DNA of 64,000 bases, taken from NCBI RefSeq assembly GCF_037893015.1, contig NC_133658.1:631996211-632060210 (forward strand), in the 5' to 3' direction. Numbering within the stretch: position 1 is the first letter of the stretch; each line of letters opens with the position of its first letter. This document shows, one piece after another, positions 23,381 through 34,464 of this stretch. The stretch comes from Macrotis lagotis (Eukaryota; Chordata; Mammalia; Peramelemorphia; Peramelidae). The translations under genes and the position numbers were made by a program. The notes under the pieces are model-generated. The model worked only from the letters and a program-made list of their open reading frames with translations, made no database searches and was not told where the DNA came from.

Positions 23381-25039
23381 AATATTGAACCACCCCAGCC
23401 TATCTGGTATAAATCCTTCCCGATCACGATGTATTATCCTAGTGATAACTTGCTGTAATCTTTTTGCTAAAATTGTATTTAAGATTTTTGCATCAATGTT
23501 CATTAGGGAGTTTTCTTTACAATTTCCTTAATCTGTTTTGGTTCTTCCTGGTTTGAGTATTGGCATCATACTGATGTCATGAAAAGAATTTGAAACATTC
23601 CTCCTTAATTTTTTTAAATAGCTTATATAGAATAGGAATTAATTTTGCTTAAATATTTGGTAAATTTCACTTGTAAATCCATCTGGACCTGGAGACTTTT
23701 CTTAGGGAGTTTATTGATAGTTTCTTCATTTTTTTCCTATTTTGAAACTATTTAAGTAGTTTAATTTCCTTTTCTGTTAATCTGGGTAGTTTGTATTTTT
23801 TAAATATTCATCTATTTATTGGCATACAGTTTTTCAAAGTATATCTAAATTATATCTTTAATTTCCTCCTCATAGTGATTAGTTCACCCTTTTAATTTTT
23901 GATGCTGGTTAATTTGGCTATCTTTTTTCTTTTTTATTTTAATTAGATTTACCAAATTTTTATTCATTTTATTTGATTTTTCCTGAAACCAAATCTTAGT
24001 TTTATTTGTTTAGTTGAAAGTTTTTCTTGCTTTTAATTTTATTAATCTCTAGCTTAATTTTCAGAAATTCCAATTTGCTATTTACTTGGGAATCTTTAAT
24101 TTGTTCTTTCTCTTTTTAATCGCATTACCAGTTTATCTCCTCTTTCATTTTATTTATATAGGCATTTAGTGATGTAAATTTTCCCCTCAAATCTGCCTTG
24201 GCTGCATCCAATAAATTTTCATATGATGTCTCAATGTCATTATTTTCTTGGATATAATTATTGGTTATTTCTATGATTTCCTAATTGATCCACTCATTCA
24301 AAATTAAGATTTAGTTTCCAATTAATTATTGGTTTATCTTTCCATGACCCATTATTACATGTGATTTTTATTGCATCATTATCTGAAATTATGCATTTAT
24401 TATTTCTTACTTTCAGTATATGATTATAAGATTATATACTCTGGATCATGGTCAATTTTGGTATATAGATTCCATGCACTAAGAGAAAATGTTATATTCT
24501 TTTCTATCCACAATAAATTCATTCCAGAGGTTTATCATATCTTAGTTTTCTAAGACTTTATTCAGCTTCTTAACTTCTTTCCTTTTTATTTTGTGGTGAG
24601 ATTTATCTAGTTCTGAGAGAGGGAAGTGGAGGTCAAACATTATAAAAGTTTTGCTGTCTATTTCCTTGTAATTTCTAGGAATTTAGATGCAATACCACTA
24701 GGTGCATATATGTTTAATAAAGATGTATCTTCATTACTTATGGCACCTTTTAAAAAGATGTAGTTTCTTTCCTTAGACTTTTAAATGAGACTGATTTTTA
24801 CTTTTGCTTTATCTGAGATCAGGACTGCTAGCCATGATTTTTTTTTTATTTCAGCAGAAGCAGAACATATTTGGTCACTCTTTTTAGTGTGTATCGCTCT
24901 GCTTCAAAAGTGTTTCTTGTAAACAACATATTGTAGGATTCTGGTTTTGCTTCATTCTACTATCCGCTTCCGTTTTTATGGGACAATTCACCTCATCCAC
25001 ATTCATATCTAAGATTACTAATTCTGTATTTGCCTCCAT

Positions 25040-26250
25040 TATTTATATTTTTCTCTTTCCTTTCTTCTTATTCCTCCTCACCAAAGGTTTACTCCCTTTC
25101 CCCTTTAATTTTTCTTTTAAATTGTAACTTTCAGTTTATTTCCACTTACACCTTTGTTTCCCTTTCCTAAGTTCCATTTTCCTTTTTCTTTGCCCACCCC
25201 TGTCCCAACCCCTTCCCTGAAGAGTAGGATAGATTTTTTTAACCCAACTGGGAATTTATTTTATTCCCTCTCTGGGCCAAATCTATTGAAGAGAATTTAT
25301 TCAGTGTTCACATCCTCCCCTCTTTCCCTCTAAAATTAAAGATCTTTGGGCCTCTTCACTTGGTGTTATTTATCAATCAAGTACTTTAAACAGGTACCAT
25401 TAATCACAACTTGATTTATTAATTTCCTGATAACTATCAAAATACAGTCACAGATTGATTGATTGATCACCTAATTCTTTGATAAGCAGCATTACCTCAG
25501 ATTCTCTAAGCACTCTCCCCTCTTCTGTCTCATTTGAAACACAATGCTCAAGAGTCTTGAATTACATATTATCAATTTTTACCTTGCCCCCTTTTCAAAT
25601 AAGCTCCAAGGTCACACAGGTCTCAGGAGGCAAAGTATATTCCAGAGTCAAAGCATTTTATGAACCATCTGTACCCTACTCCCCCCTTTAGCTCCCTACC
25701 CAGGGTACTTAACCCATTCTTAAGTAAAGTATGGATTAAGTCTAGTCCTGATTTAATTAACTGTAGAGTCTCAGTGTGCTCTAAGTATAGGGATGCTCTG
25801 AAGGTTTCTCTTAAGAACTTTACAATTGATTATGAGGTATGGGACACATTCACTCAAGACTGCCTAACTTATGATGCTCTCATAAGAGCAATCCTAAACT
25901 TTGTGAGCAAAGCAGAATTAATGCAGATCAAAGGAAACGGAGGCACTTAAGTTTATAGTAAACACCCCTGCTTTTCATCAGGGCTTTTTGTCTCAAACAT
26001 AGTGATATCATTTTGGTCCTCTTCAATGGAGAGACAAGACCAAATTATACCTGTATGCTCTAAATCCAATCTCTTCAAATTATATTCAAGCCTTGAAGTG
26101 TCCTAAGAGAAAAAAATTCTCAAGGGTTGTAAGTATTATACTTAGGGTTATATACAATTTGATGGTCTTGACTAACATTTGTTTTATTTTGCTTTGTTTC
26201 ATTTTTCCTTCCTCTTTTCATTTACCTTTTAATGCATCTCTTTAACAGTA
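25040..26250 (-). other. M1 long inter-ORF region
   Basis: About 1.2 kb between the ORF1 end and the ORF2 ATG. It aligns with the complement of 58414-59830 in M2 and with 12250-13090 in P1, in the same order, and shows no conserved frame. It ends before ORF2 with a purine-rich tract (pyrimidine-rich on the plus strand, 25050-25210). Confidence 0.7.
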
Positions 26251-26815
26251 TATTTGGGGATTGATTTCTCTGTTCAGTTCTGACCTTTTTGTTGGGAAAT
26301 TTTGAAAGTCCTATATTTCATTGACCATCCATCTTTTCTCCTCAAAGTGTATGCTGAATTTTTCAGGGTAGTTAATTCTTGTTTGTAATCCCAAGTCTGT
26401 TTTCCTCCAAAATATGATATTCCAAATCCTCAGGTTCTTCTATGTTGAGGTAGATAAATCCAGAGTGTTTCTTTTATATTTAAATTGTTTCATTCTTTAT
26501 TTTTTTTTGCTTGTAGTATTTTCTCCTTTATTTGAGAAGTCTGGAATTAAGCTATAACAACCTATGGACTTTTATCCCAGGGGTCTCTTTCTAGAGGAGT
26601 TTTTTGTATTCTTTCCATGGCAATATTGTCTTCTTGTTCTAGAAGATTTGAATAGTTTTCCCTCTTAATCTCTTGAGTGATGTTATCCAGATTTTTTTTA
26701 ATCTAGGCTTTCTAATAGTCCAGTGATTTGTAAATTATCTCTTCTGGATATATTTTCCCCTTAGAGCACTTGCCCTGTGTAAGTTATTTTAAGAGCATTA
26801 TAAAGATAAGAAATC

Positions 26816-26957
26816 GGGGCAGCTTAGTGCATAGTGGATAGAACATCAGCCTTAGAGTTAGGGGAACCTGAGTTTAAATCTGGTGTCAAACACTTAATAT
26901 TTGCTTGGGCAAGTCACAAGCCTATTGCTTTGCAAAAGTAAGAAAATAAAACAAAAT
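26816..26957 (+). mobile_element. tRNA-derived SINE, diverged
   Basis: Head GGGGCAGCTTAGTGC, body GGGGAACCTGAGTTTAAATC, tail TATTGCTTTGCAAAAG then A-rich. A small deletion removes the CTAGCTGTGTGG segment. It lies in the M1 ORF1 relic. Confidence 0.85.
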
Positions 26958-27443
26958 AAAACAGTATAAGTATGGTCAATAGGTAATTATATCCTCTATA
27001 TTACTTTAGGAGGAGTGGAATTATAAATATTATCCATTTTTCCATTTTCTTGATATATTATCCTTCCTAAGATAACCAGTTAAACAATTCTTTCATGCAT
27101 TTGAAGGTCTAAAAGCTATACTATCAATTTACTTTACTTTTCCTTCAATTTTTTAAGCCTTTTAATTTTGTTTGATTGAATCTTGAAAGTCTCATAGATT
27201 CATCAGTTTCTATTTGTTCACTTCTAATTATTAGGGTTTTTATTTTTTCAATTATATTTTATGTTTCCCTTTCCAGTTGATCAATTTTATATTTTGAATA
27301 GTTACCTTCTTTTCCCAGTTGGTTATTTTTACTTTTAAAGGAATTGATTTCTTTGGTTAATTTTTCCTAATTTTCCTGCATGACTGTCATTTCCCTTTTC
27401 CTCTTTTTCTTCTTCCTCTCTTCTTGGGTTTTTAAATTATTTT

Positions 27444-27592
27444 TTTAGGTTTTTTTCAAGGCAAAAGGCAGTTGAGTGGCTTGCCCAAGGCCACACAGCT
27501 AGGTAATTATTAAGTGTCTGAGACCAGATTTGAACCCAGGTACTCCTGACTCCAAGGCCGGTGCTTTATCCACTATACCACCTAGCCGCCCC
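27444..27592 (-). mobile_element. tRNA-derived SINE with TSD
   Basis: Minus-strand full SINE, head complement CACCTAGCCGCCCC. Flanks TTAAATTATTTT at 27432-27443 and 27593-27604 are identical. It splits M1 ORF1. Confidence 0.95.
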
Positions 27593-27771
27593 TTAAATTA
27601 TTTTATATGCTCTTCTATGAGCTTTTGGATTTTAGCCCAATTAATATACTCTTTTGAGACTTTCCTTGTTAGTAATTTTTCACTGATTTCTTCTTCTGAC
27701 ATGGCATTGTTAACATCTTTATCTACAAAGTAGCTTTCTACAGTGAGCACTCTTTTTCCTTTTTTGCTCAT

Positions 27772-28495
27772 CTTGAAATATCTGAACTCTTATCCTGGGA
27801 GTGTAGACTCAATCTTTTTAAGCTGGGACTGGGCTCTAATCCCTGCCTTTTCATTGGCCAAGATGTTCCCTATGCAATCCAGGTCTTGCCTTTTCAGAGG
27901 TTCATTTCCTCCTTTATATCCAGGTTCTGACTATGCAGTACTTTGTTCCCAACCCAGTCCTGGATTTTTCCCCATTGATCCCAGGGTTCAGACTTTATTT
28001 GGGGTTTGGGTCCTACCTCCTGTCTTGCTATCTAGCTGTGAGACCCTATGCTATTTTCATTCTGTCATGACCTGGACTGCACGATGACTAAAAGCCTACC
28101 ACTGGTTTTCTTGCTTTCCTACATCCTAGGCTTTACTTCCTTTTTTTTGCCCCAAAGAGACAGAGCAGATCTTGCTGGCTGGTATGGCATGAGTAAACTT
28201 AAAAAAGTTTCAATAAGCCTAGATTTGGCTGTATACTAGGAGGAGCATGCTGCTCTTTGTATAGAGCTGCTAAATCAATGAATGGGGAAAAAATACCAAA
28301 ACAGTGAATTTGCCACTTAACTGCTCAACAAGGTGCCTAAGATCCTCCACAATGTCTACCACTGAAAACTTCTTTGAATCTTCTCTTTTTCTTCGTGGAA
28401 TCTGTAGATCTAATAGTGACTTCATTTAGTTTTGATGGAGAAAAGCTCTGAGAGCATGTTAGCTTCACACCACCATCTTGGCTTTGTTCTGGAAG
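27772..28495 (-). promoter_or_regulatory. M1 LINE-1 5' UTR
   Basis: Aligns with the M2 5' UTR (60880-61465): CAGGTCTTGCC / CATTGCCTTTGC and CACCACCATCTTGG / CACTGCCATCTTGG appear at matching spacing. The first bases on the minus strand are CAGAACAAAGCCAAGATGG. A 167-bp foreign block lies inside. Former internal promoter region. Confidence 0.7.
28172..28338 (-). repeat. 167-bp block, inverted partner at 29524-29693
   Basis: Absent from the matching place in M2 (after GAGAGACA, before CCTCCAAAATTTCT). It is about 88% identical to the reverse complement of 29524-29693. A short AGATC occurs at both edges. It has no coding frame and no recognised terminal inverted repeats. Confidence 0.85.
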
Positions 28496-28534
28496 TCCTA
28501 CAAACTTATAAATACTATTATAAATACTTCTATA

Positions 28535-28565
<31 letters not shown>

Positions 28566-28935
28566 ACACCATTAAGTATTCCATAGTGTGAGAGATTAAT
28601 TTACCATTAGTGTGAAAAGACTATTGCCAGAAAAACCATTGTAATGACTATTAGACTACTGAAAAATAGGTTTGGATATATCATATTGTTGTCAATCAGG
28701 TGCCAGAAAGTCATACTGCTTTGCCTTGTATTACTAGAGCACTAGTATGGGAAAGAACTTTCCAAAATCCCAATGACTCCCATAGTATCCAGGCCATGTC
28801 ACGAAGTTATGTTTCATACTAAATAAGGATATGGGGTGCTAATGATTCTGGAGAAGCCAGTGAAAAGGATGTCTCAACAAAATTCCCCTCACTAAAATAA
28901 ACATAATGTTCCAGTCTTGCCATCATATATATATG

Positions 28936-29002
<67 letters not shown>

Positions 29003-29523
29003 ACATGGACCTCTTCTATTATGAGGAACAGCTACTTCTACCGATCATTCTGGAATGCTATAATTCTGTTTCCTTATGAAAAATTCCATTTTTATTACTA
29101 AGAATGTTCATGGTATTTGGATTTTGGGTTTTGGTGAGTAGGGGTGGGGAGGGGTAGTGCCAAACAAATTTTTCATATTGTCCAAAAAGGTGATAAAAAT
29201 ACCTGTTGGACAAAGCAAACTAGGAACCACCAATGGATTAATAAATAGCATACAAAGTGTGATACTTTCAGATAAAAAAAGAAAAACAACTCATGAATAT
29301 ATTTCAACTAACCTCTTTTAATTTTTCTGTTTTGTCATTGGATTTCTATATGAAGACTATACTATGGAAGAGATGTCATTTTTCACAGGCCTGTAAGTAG
29401 ATTTAGAGAAAATTACCTAAGGTAGTAAAAACCTTAGCTCTGCCAAGCAGCTGGCATAACTTGCAGTAGTCTTTGACAGAGAAAAGCATGGTAAGGGATA
29501 ATAGAGTGCACCCAGAAAGCATC
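28496..29523. other. Unassigned interval with simple repeats
   Basis: Contains a short (ACT/ACC)n tract at 28533-28572 and a long (TA)n tract at 28925-28998. The rest shows no recognised repeat or coding pattern. Confidence 0.5.
28925..28998. repeat. (TA)n microsatellite
   Basis: More than 30 TA units with a few G interruptions at the left end. Confidence 0.95.
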
Positions 29524-29693
29524 AGGCACCTTGCTGAGCAATTGAGTGACAAATCCACTGTTTTGGTGTTTTTCCCCTAGTCATTGATTTAGCAGTATCT
29601 ATACAAAGAGCAGCATGCTTCTCCTAGTTTACAGCCAAATCTAGGATTCTTGAAAATTTTTTAAAAGTTTACTCCTGCTATACCAGCCAGCAA
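29524..29693 (+). repeat. 170-bp inverted partner of 28172-28338
   Basis: Starts AGGCACCTTGCTGAGC and ends ATACCAGCCAGCAA. Its reverse complement matches 28172-28338 over the full length. Flanks here show no LINE-1 match, so this may be the source copy. Confidence 0.85.
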
Positions 29694-30069
29694 AGTTTTG
29701 TAAAACAGCATGCTTTCATTCACAGTGTTTCCAAAACATGTCTTCTAAATGTCAACAACTGAGTACATCCTGAAAGATCTGTGGATTTGTCCATTTTTAG
29801 GGCAAAATAATCACTTCCCTTAATAGTTAAAAGCAGCTGTTCACAGACATTAATTGCCCTACCACTTAGGCACTTTAAACCAGAAGCATTCAGCAATGGT
29901 ACATATTTAATGTCTTTTCTGCATCTGGTTCTTTTTCACTGTAATAGAGAAGTTTCTATAACCAAGGAGTTTGATAGTACTCTGTGATGCTGGTAGCAGG
30001 TTTGAATTTAAATGGTCAAAATTGATAATTAAAATTTGACTATTAATGTATTCAAACTTCTGCTGAAGA
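29694..30069. other. Unassigned interval
   Basis: Nothing recognised. It may belong with the 170-bp block to a larger, unknown repeat. Confidence 0.4.
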
Positions 30070-31085
30070 AATTTCATTCATCCAAACAAATATTTATTGA
30101 GAATATATTACATTCAAAGTTTTGTATTGTTATCCATGATAAAGATGTGTGTCCTTCATTTTTGAAGAAGACCACAACATCAGAGATGATGCTATAACAA
30201 GCACATGGATTGGATTTAAGTGAGGGGGTGTTGTGCTAAATCACCATCCTCACTTTCTCCTGCAGAACCATCTGGGTCCAGTGACCAGCTATGAATCAGG
30301 ATGTCTCGAGATCATCCTGAATACAAGGGCAATCAGCATTAAGTGACTTGCCCAAGGTCACACAGATAGTACATATCAAGTTTCTGAGGATAGATTCAAA
30401 TTCCTGTCCTCCCGACTCCAAAGCCAAAGCTCTATCCATTGCACCTTCATGACACCATAGTGCATGCTGTTAAGCAGAGTCTCATAAAGTTGGGAGGTAG
30501 ACATAAAGAATAAATATATAAATTACGTCCATTTTAGAGAAAGGGGAAAAAAGAACAAAATCAAAAGAGACAATTTATGGTGAAGGGAAAGAAAGAAGGT
30601 TTAGTATAAGTGGCATTTGAACTAGTCCTTTAAGTATGATCATAATTTCAAAGCAAAGAGATGGGATTCCAGGCAGATCAAAAAGCATGAAAGAAAGCAT
30701 AATAGTGTTTTCAGACTGCAAGAAACCCTCTAATTTGCTTTAAACTAGTATTTCAAGGGAATGCTCTATGATAAAACTTAAAAGTAGGTTTTGATTAGGT
30801 AAGGGAACATTTAATTCCAGACTAAAGAGTTTGGATTTTATTATTCCATTAAATTTTTATGATAGATTTTAGGTAATGGAGTGGTTGCTAAAGGCAGGTT
30901 TTTGTTTTGTTTTTGAATAGGGTAGTTAAAAAAATCAAAGTTGTGAATATAACATTGTAATAGATTTAGAAGGAATGATTAAAGTAGGGAAATCATTGTG
31001 GAGACCATCATTAGGAAGGTTGAAGTGCGATAGTAATATGTAGTAAAGGACGAGGGGCATGCAAATGTAGAAAGAAACAACTGAA
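30070..31085 (+). mobile_element. Old mammal-wide repeat, family not assigned
   Basis: Begins with AAATATTTATTGAG, the common start of a widespread mammalian repeat. It later has ATGGGATTCCAGGCAGATC, AGAGTTTGGATTTTATTATTCC and AGACCATCATTAGGAAGG in that repeat's order. Strongly diverged. A composite SINE is inserted at 30150-30455. Confidence 0.45.
30150..30455 (-). mobile_element. Long composite SINE, minus strand
   Basis: Its right half is the complement of a tRNA-SINE head and body (CCCAAGGTCACACAGATAG, CTCTATCCATTGCACC). Its left half is a separate 3' domain (CTTCATTTTTGAAGAAGACC, ATCTGGGTCCAGTGACCAG) shared with the plus-strand copy at 33450-33728. Confidence 0.75.
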
Positions 31086-31104
31086 TGTACAGATCATATG
31101 AAGA

Positions 31105-31262
31105 ATGAGATTTCAAAGTCAAAGATCCTGTATCAGTTACTTACCAACCTTGGGATTTTAGGCTTATTACTTAGACTCTCTTGACCTGTCTTCTCACCTG
31201 AAAAAAAAATGTTTGGATCAGATGACTTCAATGTCTCCTCCAACTCTTAATTTCAGATCCCT
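31105..31262 (+). mobile_element. MIR-like SINE fragment
   Basis: TTACCAACCTTGGGATTTTAGGC, then CTTCTCACCTGAAAAA, then CAGATGACTTCAATGTCTCC, in the order of a MIR-like element (TGTGACCTTGGGCAAG, TCATCTGTAAAATG, GATGACCTCTAAGGTC). Heavily diverged. Confidence 0.6.
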
Positions 31263-31324
31263 GATTACTTTCCAATCATAATGATTAGGAGAATAAATGT
31301 ACCCAGAGACTGACTGGAGCAGAT

Positions 31325-31755
31325 AGTTAGTTGGAAGGAAGCATGGTATACAGAAAAGTGCTAGACTTAGGATAAGAAGACATTTTAAGATTTGGCTTTG
31401 TATTCTTCTGACTGTATGATATTTGATAAGTCACAAGGCAGCTAGGTGGTTTAGTAGATAGAATACTCGGTCTCAAGTCTGGAAGACCTGAATTCCAAAG
31501 CATTCTGAGACAATTGCTAGTTGTTACAACCTATGCCTGATTCTGTTATGTCAATAATCATAGCACCTAAATGCCAGGGTTGTTGTGAGGATTTAAATGA
31601 AAATATTTCTAAATTGTTTAGCCCATGGCCTGTTATATATTAGGTTTTTAATAAAGCTCATTTCCTTCTTTCCATAAACCTCCATTTCATCATCTAGAAA
31701 ATGAGGAGTGTTAGACCAGATTATGTATAAGAACATTTCTTACTCTAGCAACATG
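31325..31755 (+). mobile_element. MIR-like SINE split by a younger SINE
   Basis: The left part (31325-31434: GAAGCATGGTATACAG, TGCTAGACTTAGG) and right part (31666-31755: TTTCATCATCTAGAAAATG, TTAGACCAGATTATG) together make one MIR-like element. The SINE at 31435-31665 lies exactly between them. Confidence 0.6.
31435..31665 (+). mobile_element. CORE-type SINE
   Basis: Head AAGGCAGCTAGGTGG, decayed middle, then GGGTTGTTGTGAGGATTTAAATG and a GGTTTTTAATAAAGC end, which is a MIR/CORE-type tail distinct from the CCTTGCAAAAA tail of the other SINEs. Confidence 0.65.
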
Positions 31756-31965
31756 TGATTTTTTTTGAAAGGAAAATAATGGCTTCAGTTTTTGTCACAC
31801 TAAATTAGGATAAGTAGGATATGCAAATAGAATAATTTTTAGTAAATAGTTAGAAATATAATAAAACATCAGAAAACATATCAGTTCTAAACATATAAAT
31901 TAAGAGTTTCTTAAATGGAAATTGTGGTTGAAACCTTCAAAGTAGACCCTAACAGAAACACAAGG

Positions 31966-32330
31966 ATGATGATCAACCTTGATGGACATGCTCATCCCAT
32001 CAGAGCAAAAACCAGGGAAAATTTGGGGTTATCTGCAATGGAGAATACCATATGTATCCAGAGAAAGAATTATGGACTTTGAACAAAGACCAAAGACTAC
32101 TACCTTCAAATTAAAAAAAAAAGTTATATTATTTTATAATTTTGCTACCTCATACTTTATTTTTCTTCCTTAAGGATATGATATCTCTGTCATCGTATTC
32201 AACTGAGATCAATGTATAACATGGAATCAATGTAAAGACTAACCGAATGCCCTCCGTGGGAGGTGGGGAGAGGGAAGCAGGAATGGGGGAAAAATTGTAA
32301 AACTCAAAATAAATAAAATCTTTCTAAAAC
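31966..32330 (+). mobile_element. LINE-1 A tail, 5'-truncated
   Basis: A type A 3' end from GATGATCAACCTTGATGG to AATAAATAAAATCTTTC. Flanks AAACACAAGGATG (31956-31968) and AAACACAGCAGG (32331-32342) suggest a diverged TSD. The open frame at 31979-32173 runs through it and is not coding. Confidence 0.8.
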
Positions 32331-33394
32331 TAAACACAGCAGGTGAATTGAAGGGATAGAATAGGCATAAGAGTATAAAAGAAAAGAATCTTGAGTGCTG
32401 AGAATTAAGTGATACGAAAATATGGGGAAACAGAAAAGGAGAAAGACAAGACACTAAAAGAACAGAGGGAAATAAGATGTATTAAAAGTTTGAGAGACAG
32501 TTTCTGGGTAATAAATCATTATATCCATCAGGATAGCAGATAACAATAAAAAGGGTCAGTTGAACTCTTGAATCCTAAAGACCCCTCATGGAACCCACTC
32601 AGTACTTACATGCCCCTCTAAGAATATATTCTTGAGAGTGTCAATCAATTTTAATTGATTAACAATTAACAAGAATGAATGATATAATGAAATGTGGATC
32701 TATTTTAGTGAAATTTCAGGAATGTGACCGATTAATCAGTCTTAGACAGGGAGACATCTCTTATGAGACTACCTTCATTTAGGGCACTCTAGAAAGAAAG
32801 GAGGGGGTCCACCTCCATTTGGATCTAATGGGTGAGAATTGATCTTATATTAAATTATTTGTAAGGATATATTATTTATAATGTTGGATGGAAAAGCAGT
32901 TTCAAGATTTCATCTCGTCATCTCCTTCAGAGAACTAAGCTTAGACATAATCTCCAAAAGGGAGAGGAAAAGAAATCCCAAATTTCCCCAATATTTGGTC
33001 ATTTAATAATAATTTTCCTCGGAGCCATCAGGAAAAGAGAATAGGACCATCAAAGTGGTCATGGTGATGATCTTTATTGATGCACTTATCCTCATTATTC
33101 ATCATATTTTCATCATAATAGAAACACAGAAGTAGAGGGTACATAGAAATCAAGTTAGGAGGAAGTATGAAAGGTAGAGTTGTTAAGGACTGAATGCTAC
33201 ATAAGAGCCACATAATTTGATGAGAATAGTAAAAAAAATGACAGAGGCTCCAAATTTAACAAATGCCTACAGACCCTCACATAATATGATATGAATACTT
33301 TCAATGATCACTCAAGCATACTGTACATCATAGTTTGTCATGGAATGAAGACAATGAAGCCCATCTGATACAAGATATAAAAGTCAACATTCAA
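32331..33394. other. Unassigned interval
   Basis: Repetitive purine-rich wording near 32340-32480, then unremarkable AT-rich sequence. No gene signal. Confidence 0.5.
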
Positions 33395-33449
33395 TCAACA
33401 GTCAAAAAGCATCTAATAAGCCCTTGCTATGTTCTTAGGTATTAGGTGC
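33395..33449 (+). mobile_element. Old mammal-wide repeat start
   Basis: AAAAGCATCTAATAAGCC followed by TTAGGTATTAGGTGCTGGG fits the same start motif as 30070. Confidence 0.35.
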
Positions 33450-33728
33450 TGGGTGGGGTAGTGGATAGATTACCAGCCAAGGGGTCAAAAGGACCTAAGT
33501 TCAAATCTGGCCTCAGACATTACCCTGGACAAGTCATGGAATTCTTATTGCCTCTCATCCAGGTCATCTCCAGTCATTCTGATTCTTATCTGGCCTTTGG
33601 AGCCAGATGATTCTTGAGGTGAAAATGAGGCTGGTGACTTAGCACAGGCCCATCCTGACTCAAAGCCAATGTATGTGTTGTTGTGGCATCACCTCCCTTA
33701 TGTCACAGTGTTCTTCAAGAAAAAAGGA
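33450..33728 (+). mobile_element. Long composite SINE, plus strand
   Basis: tRNA-type head and body (GGTGGGGTAGTGGATAG, GACCTAAGTTCAAATC) followed by a 3' domain with GTCATCTCCAGTCATTCTG, GTGACTTAGCACAGG and GGCATCACCTCCCTTATGTC. The same domain is on the minus strand at 30150-30455. Confidence 0.75.
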
Positions 33729-34464
33729 GAAGACAGAGTCAAAATGATGACAGGAGAAGTGTCTTTCCTAGGTTCTCCAAAATATTTCAAAAACCTTAAA
33801 ATTATGACTAATTAAATTTTTGAAAGACTGAACCCACAGAAAGATCCAGTGAAGTAATTCTCCAGTCCAAGGTAACCTGGAAAATAGTGGAAAAATTCTG
33901 TTCCACAGGGTTAGAGGGGTAGCCCTGCCAGAGTGAAGAAACTTCAGCTTCCTGGGAAGAGACCCAGGGCACCTAGGAGCTGTGGCTCCTGGCAACAGAT
34001 GCAGTTTCCTGACCTGCACCCCAGCGAGCACTGGGCACAACTTGGAGGAGACCTCTGACAGAGGGAGCTCAAAGCCCAAGATCTCAGTGCAGTGACAGCA
34101 ACCCATATCCAGGCAATGGAAGCAGGCCTGCAGTGTTGCCCAGCAGGAGCTTCCAGGCAGCTGTGCCTTGAATGTTCAGTCCACTGAAGGTAGGGGAGTG
34201 GAGGGAGACTTCCAAGGTCTGTATTCTGTCCCTGGAACAGGACTCTGGAGCTCTGACTACATTCAGATCTTGATCACAGTCTAGGCTCCCCATAAAACAG
34301 GGACACCAGCCTCCCCAGCCCCGTGGCAGAGGGGTGTACTTGTGGTCATTCACAGACCAGGAGAGTAGTCAGAGTCTCACACATTAAGGTCCTTGTGTGG
34401 GGGGGTGTCCCATTAATACTGCAAAGCTCAGGAAGCACTCCCTAAATCAGGCACAGCTGGGGAA

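Larger units (their letters stand above)
19880..25039 (-). pseudogene. M1 LINE-1 ORF2 relic
   Basis: The start ATG at 25037-25039 (minus) gives MEANTELVILDMNVDEV, equivalent to the usual endonuclease start. LLKQSDTH-like and AVLISDKAK-like parts follow, then RT. The RT box in the 149-codon frame at 21469-21918 reads FEDD instead of FADD (EEAKFSFFEDDMMAY), and a (TA)n tract follows. C-terminal pieces lie at 21249-21434, 20992-21270 (SKLNYLISAISIKLPKSY, the LPK/W region) and 19977-20159 (EIEGMPINLEMVEQVMVYEY). Stops and insertions disable it. Confidence 0.8.
26240..27771 (-). pseudogene. M1 LINE-1 ORF1 relic
   Basis: The start ATG at 27769-27771 (minus) opens MSKKGKRVLTVESYFVDKDV, matching MSNKTKRVLNIGSYYS in M2. 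A coiled coil follows. SINEs interrupt it at 27444-27592 and 26816-26957. The C-terminal domain is near 26400-26280 (complement of PAK..F). Not functional. Confidence 0.75.
17931..28495 (-). mobile_element. LINE-1 M1, full-length, split by seven insertions
   Basis: Read right to left: 5' start CCAAGATGGTGGTG (complement near 28471-28485), 5' UTR to 27772, ORF1 relic, long inter-ORF region, ORF2 relic from an ATG at 25039, 3' UTR type B ending at a T-rich tail near 17931. Insertions are a 167-bp block (28172-28338), SINEs at 27444-27592, 26816-26957 and 22731-22880, a LINE-1 A tail (22962-23380), a LINE-1 B end (21848-22638) and a LINE-1 A end with flank (18315-19879). Removing them leaves about 7.1 kb, close to M2 (7.05 kb). 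Confidence 0.82.

Noticed and set aside
25660-25950. 96-codon plus-strand frame
   Set aside because: Antisense to the M1 inter-ORF region and not conserved in M2 or P1.
33768-34353. Two overlapping minus-strand frames of 112 and 89 codons
   Set aside because: Antisense to the GC-rich 5' UTR of HAL1-like element a; not kept in element b.
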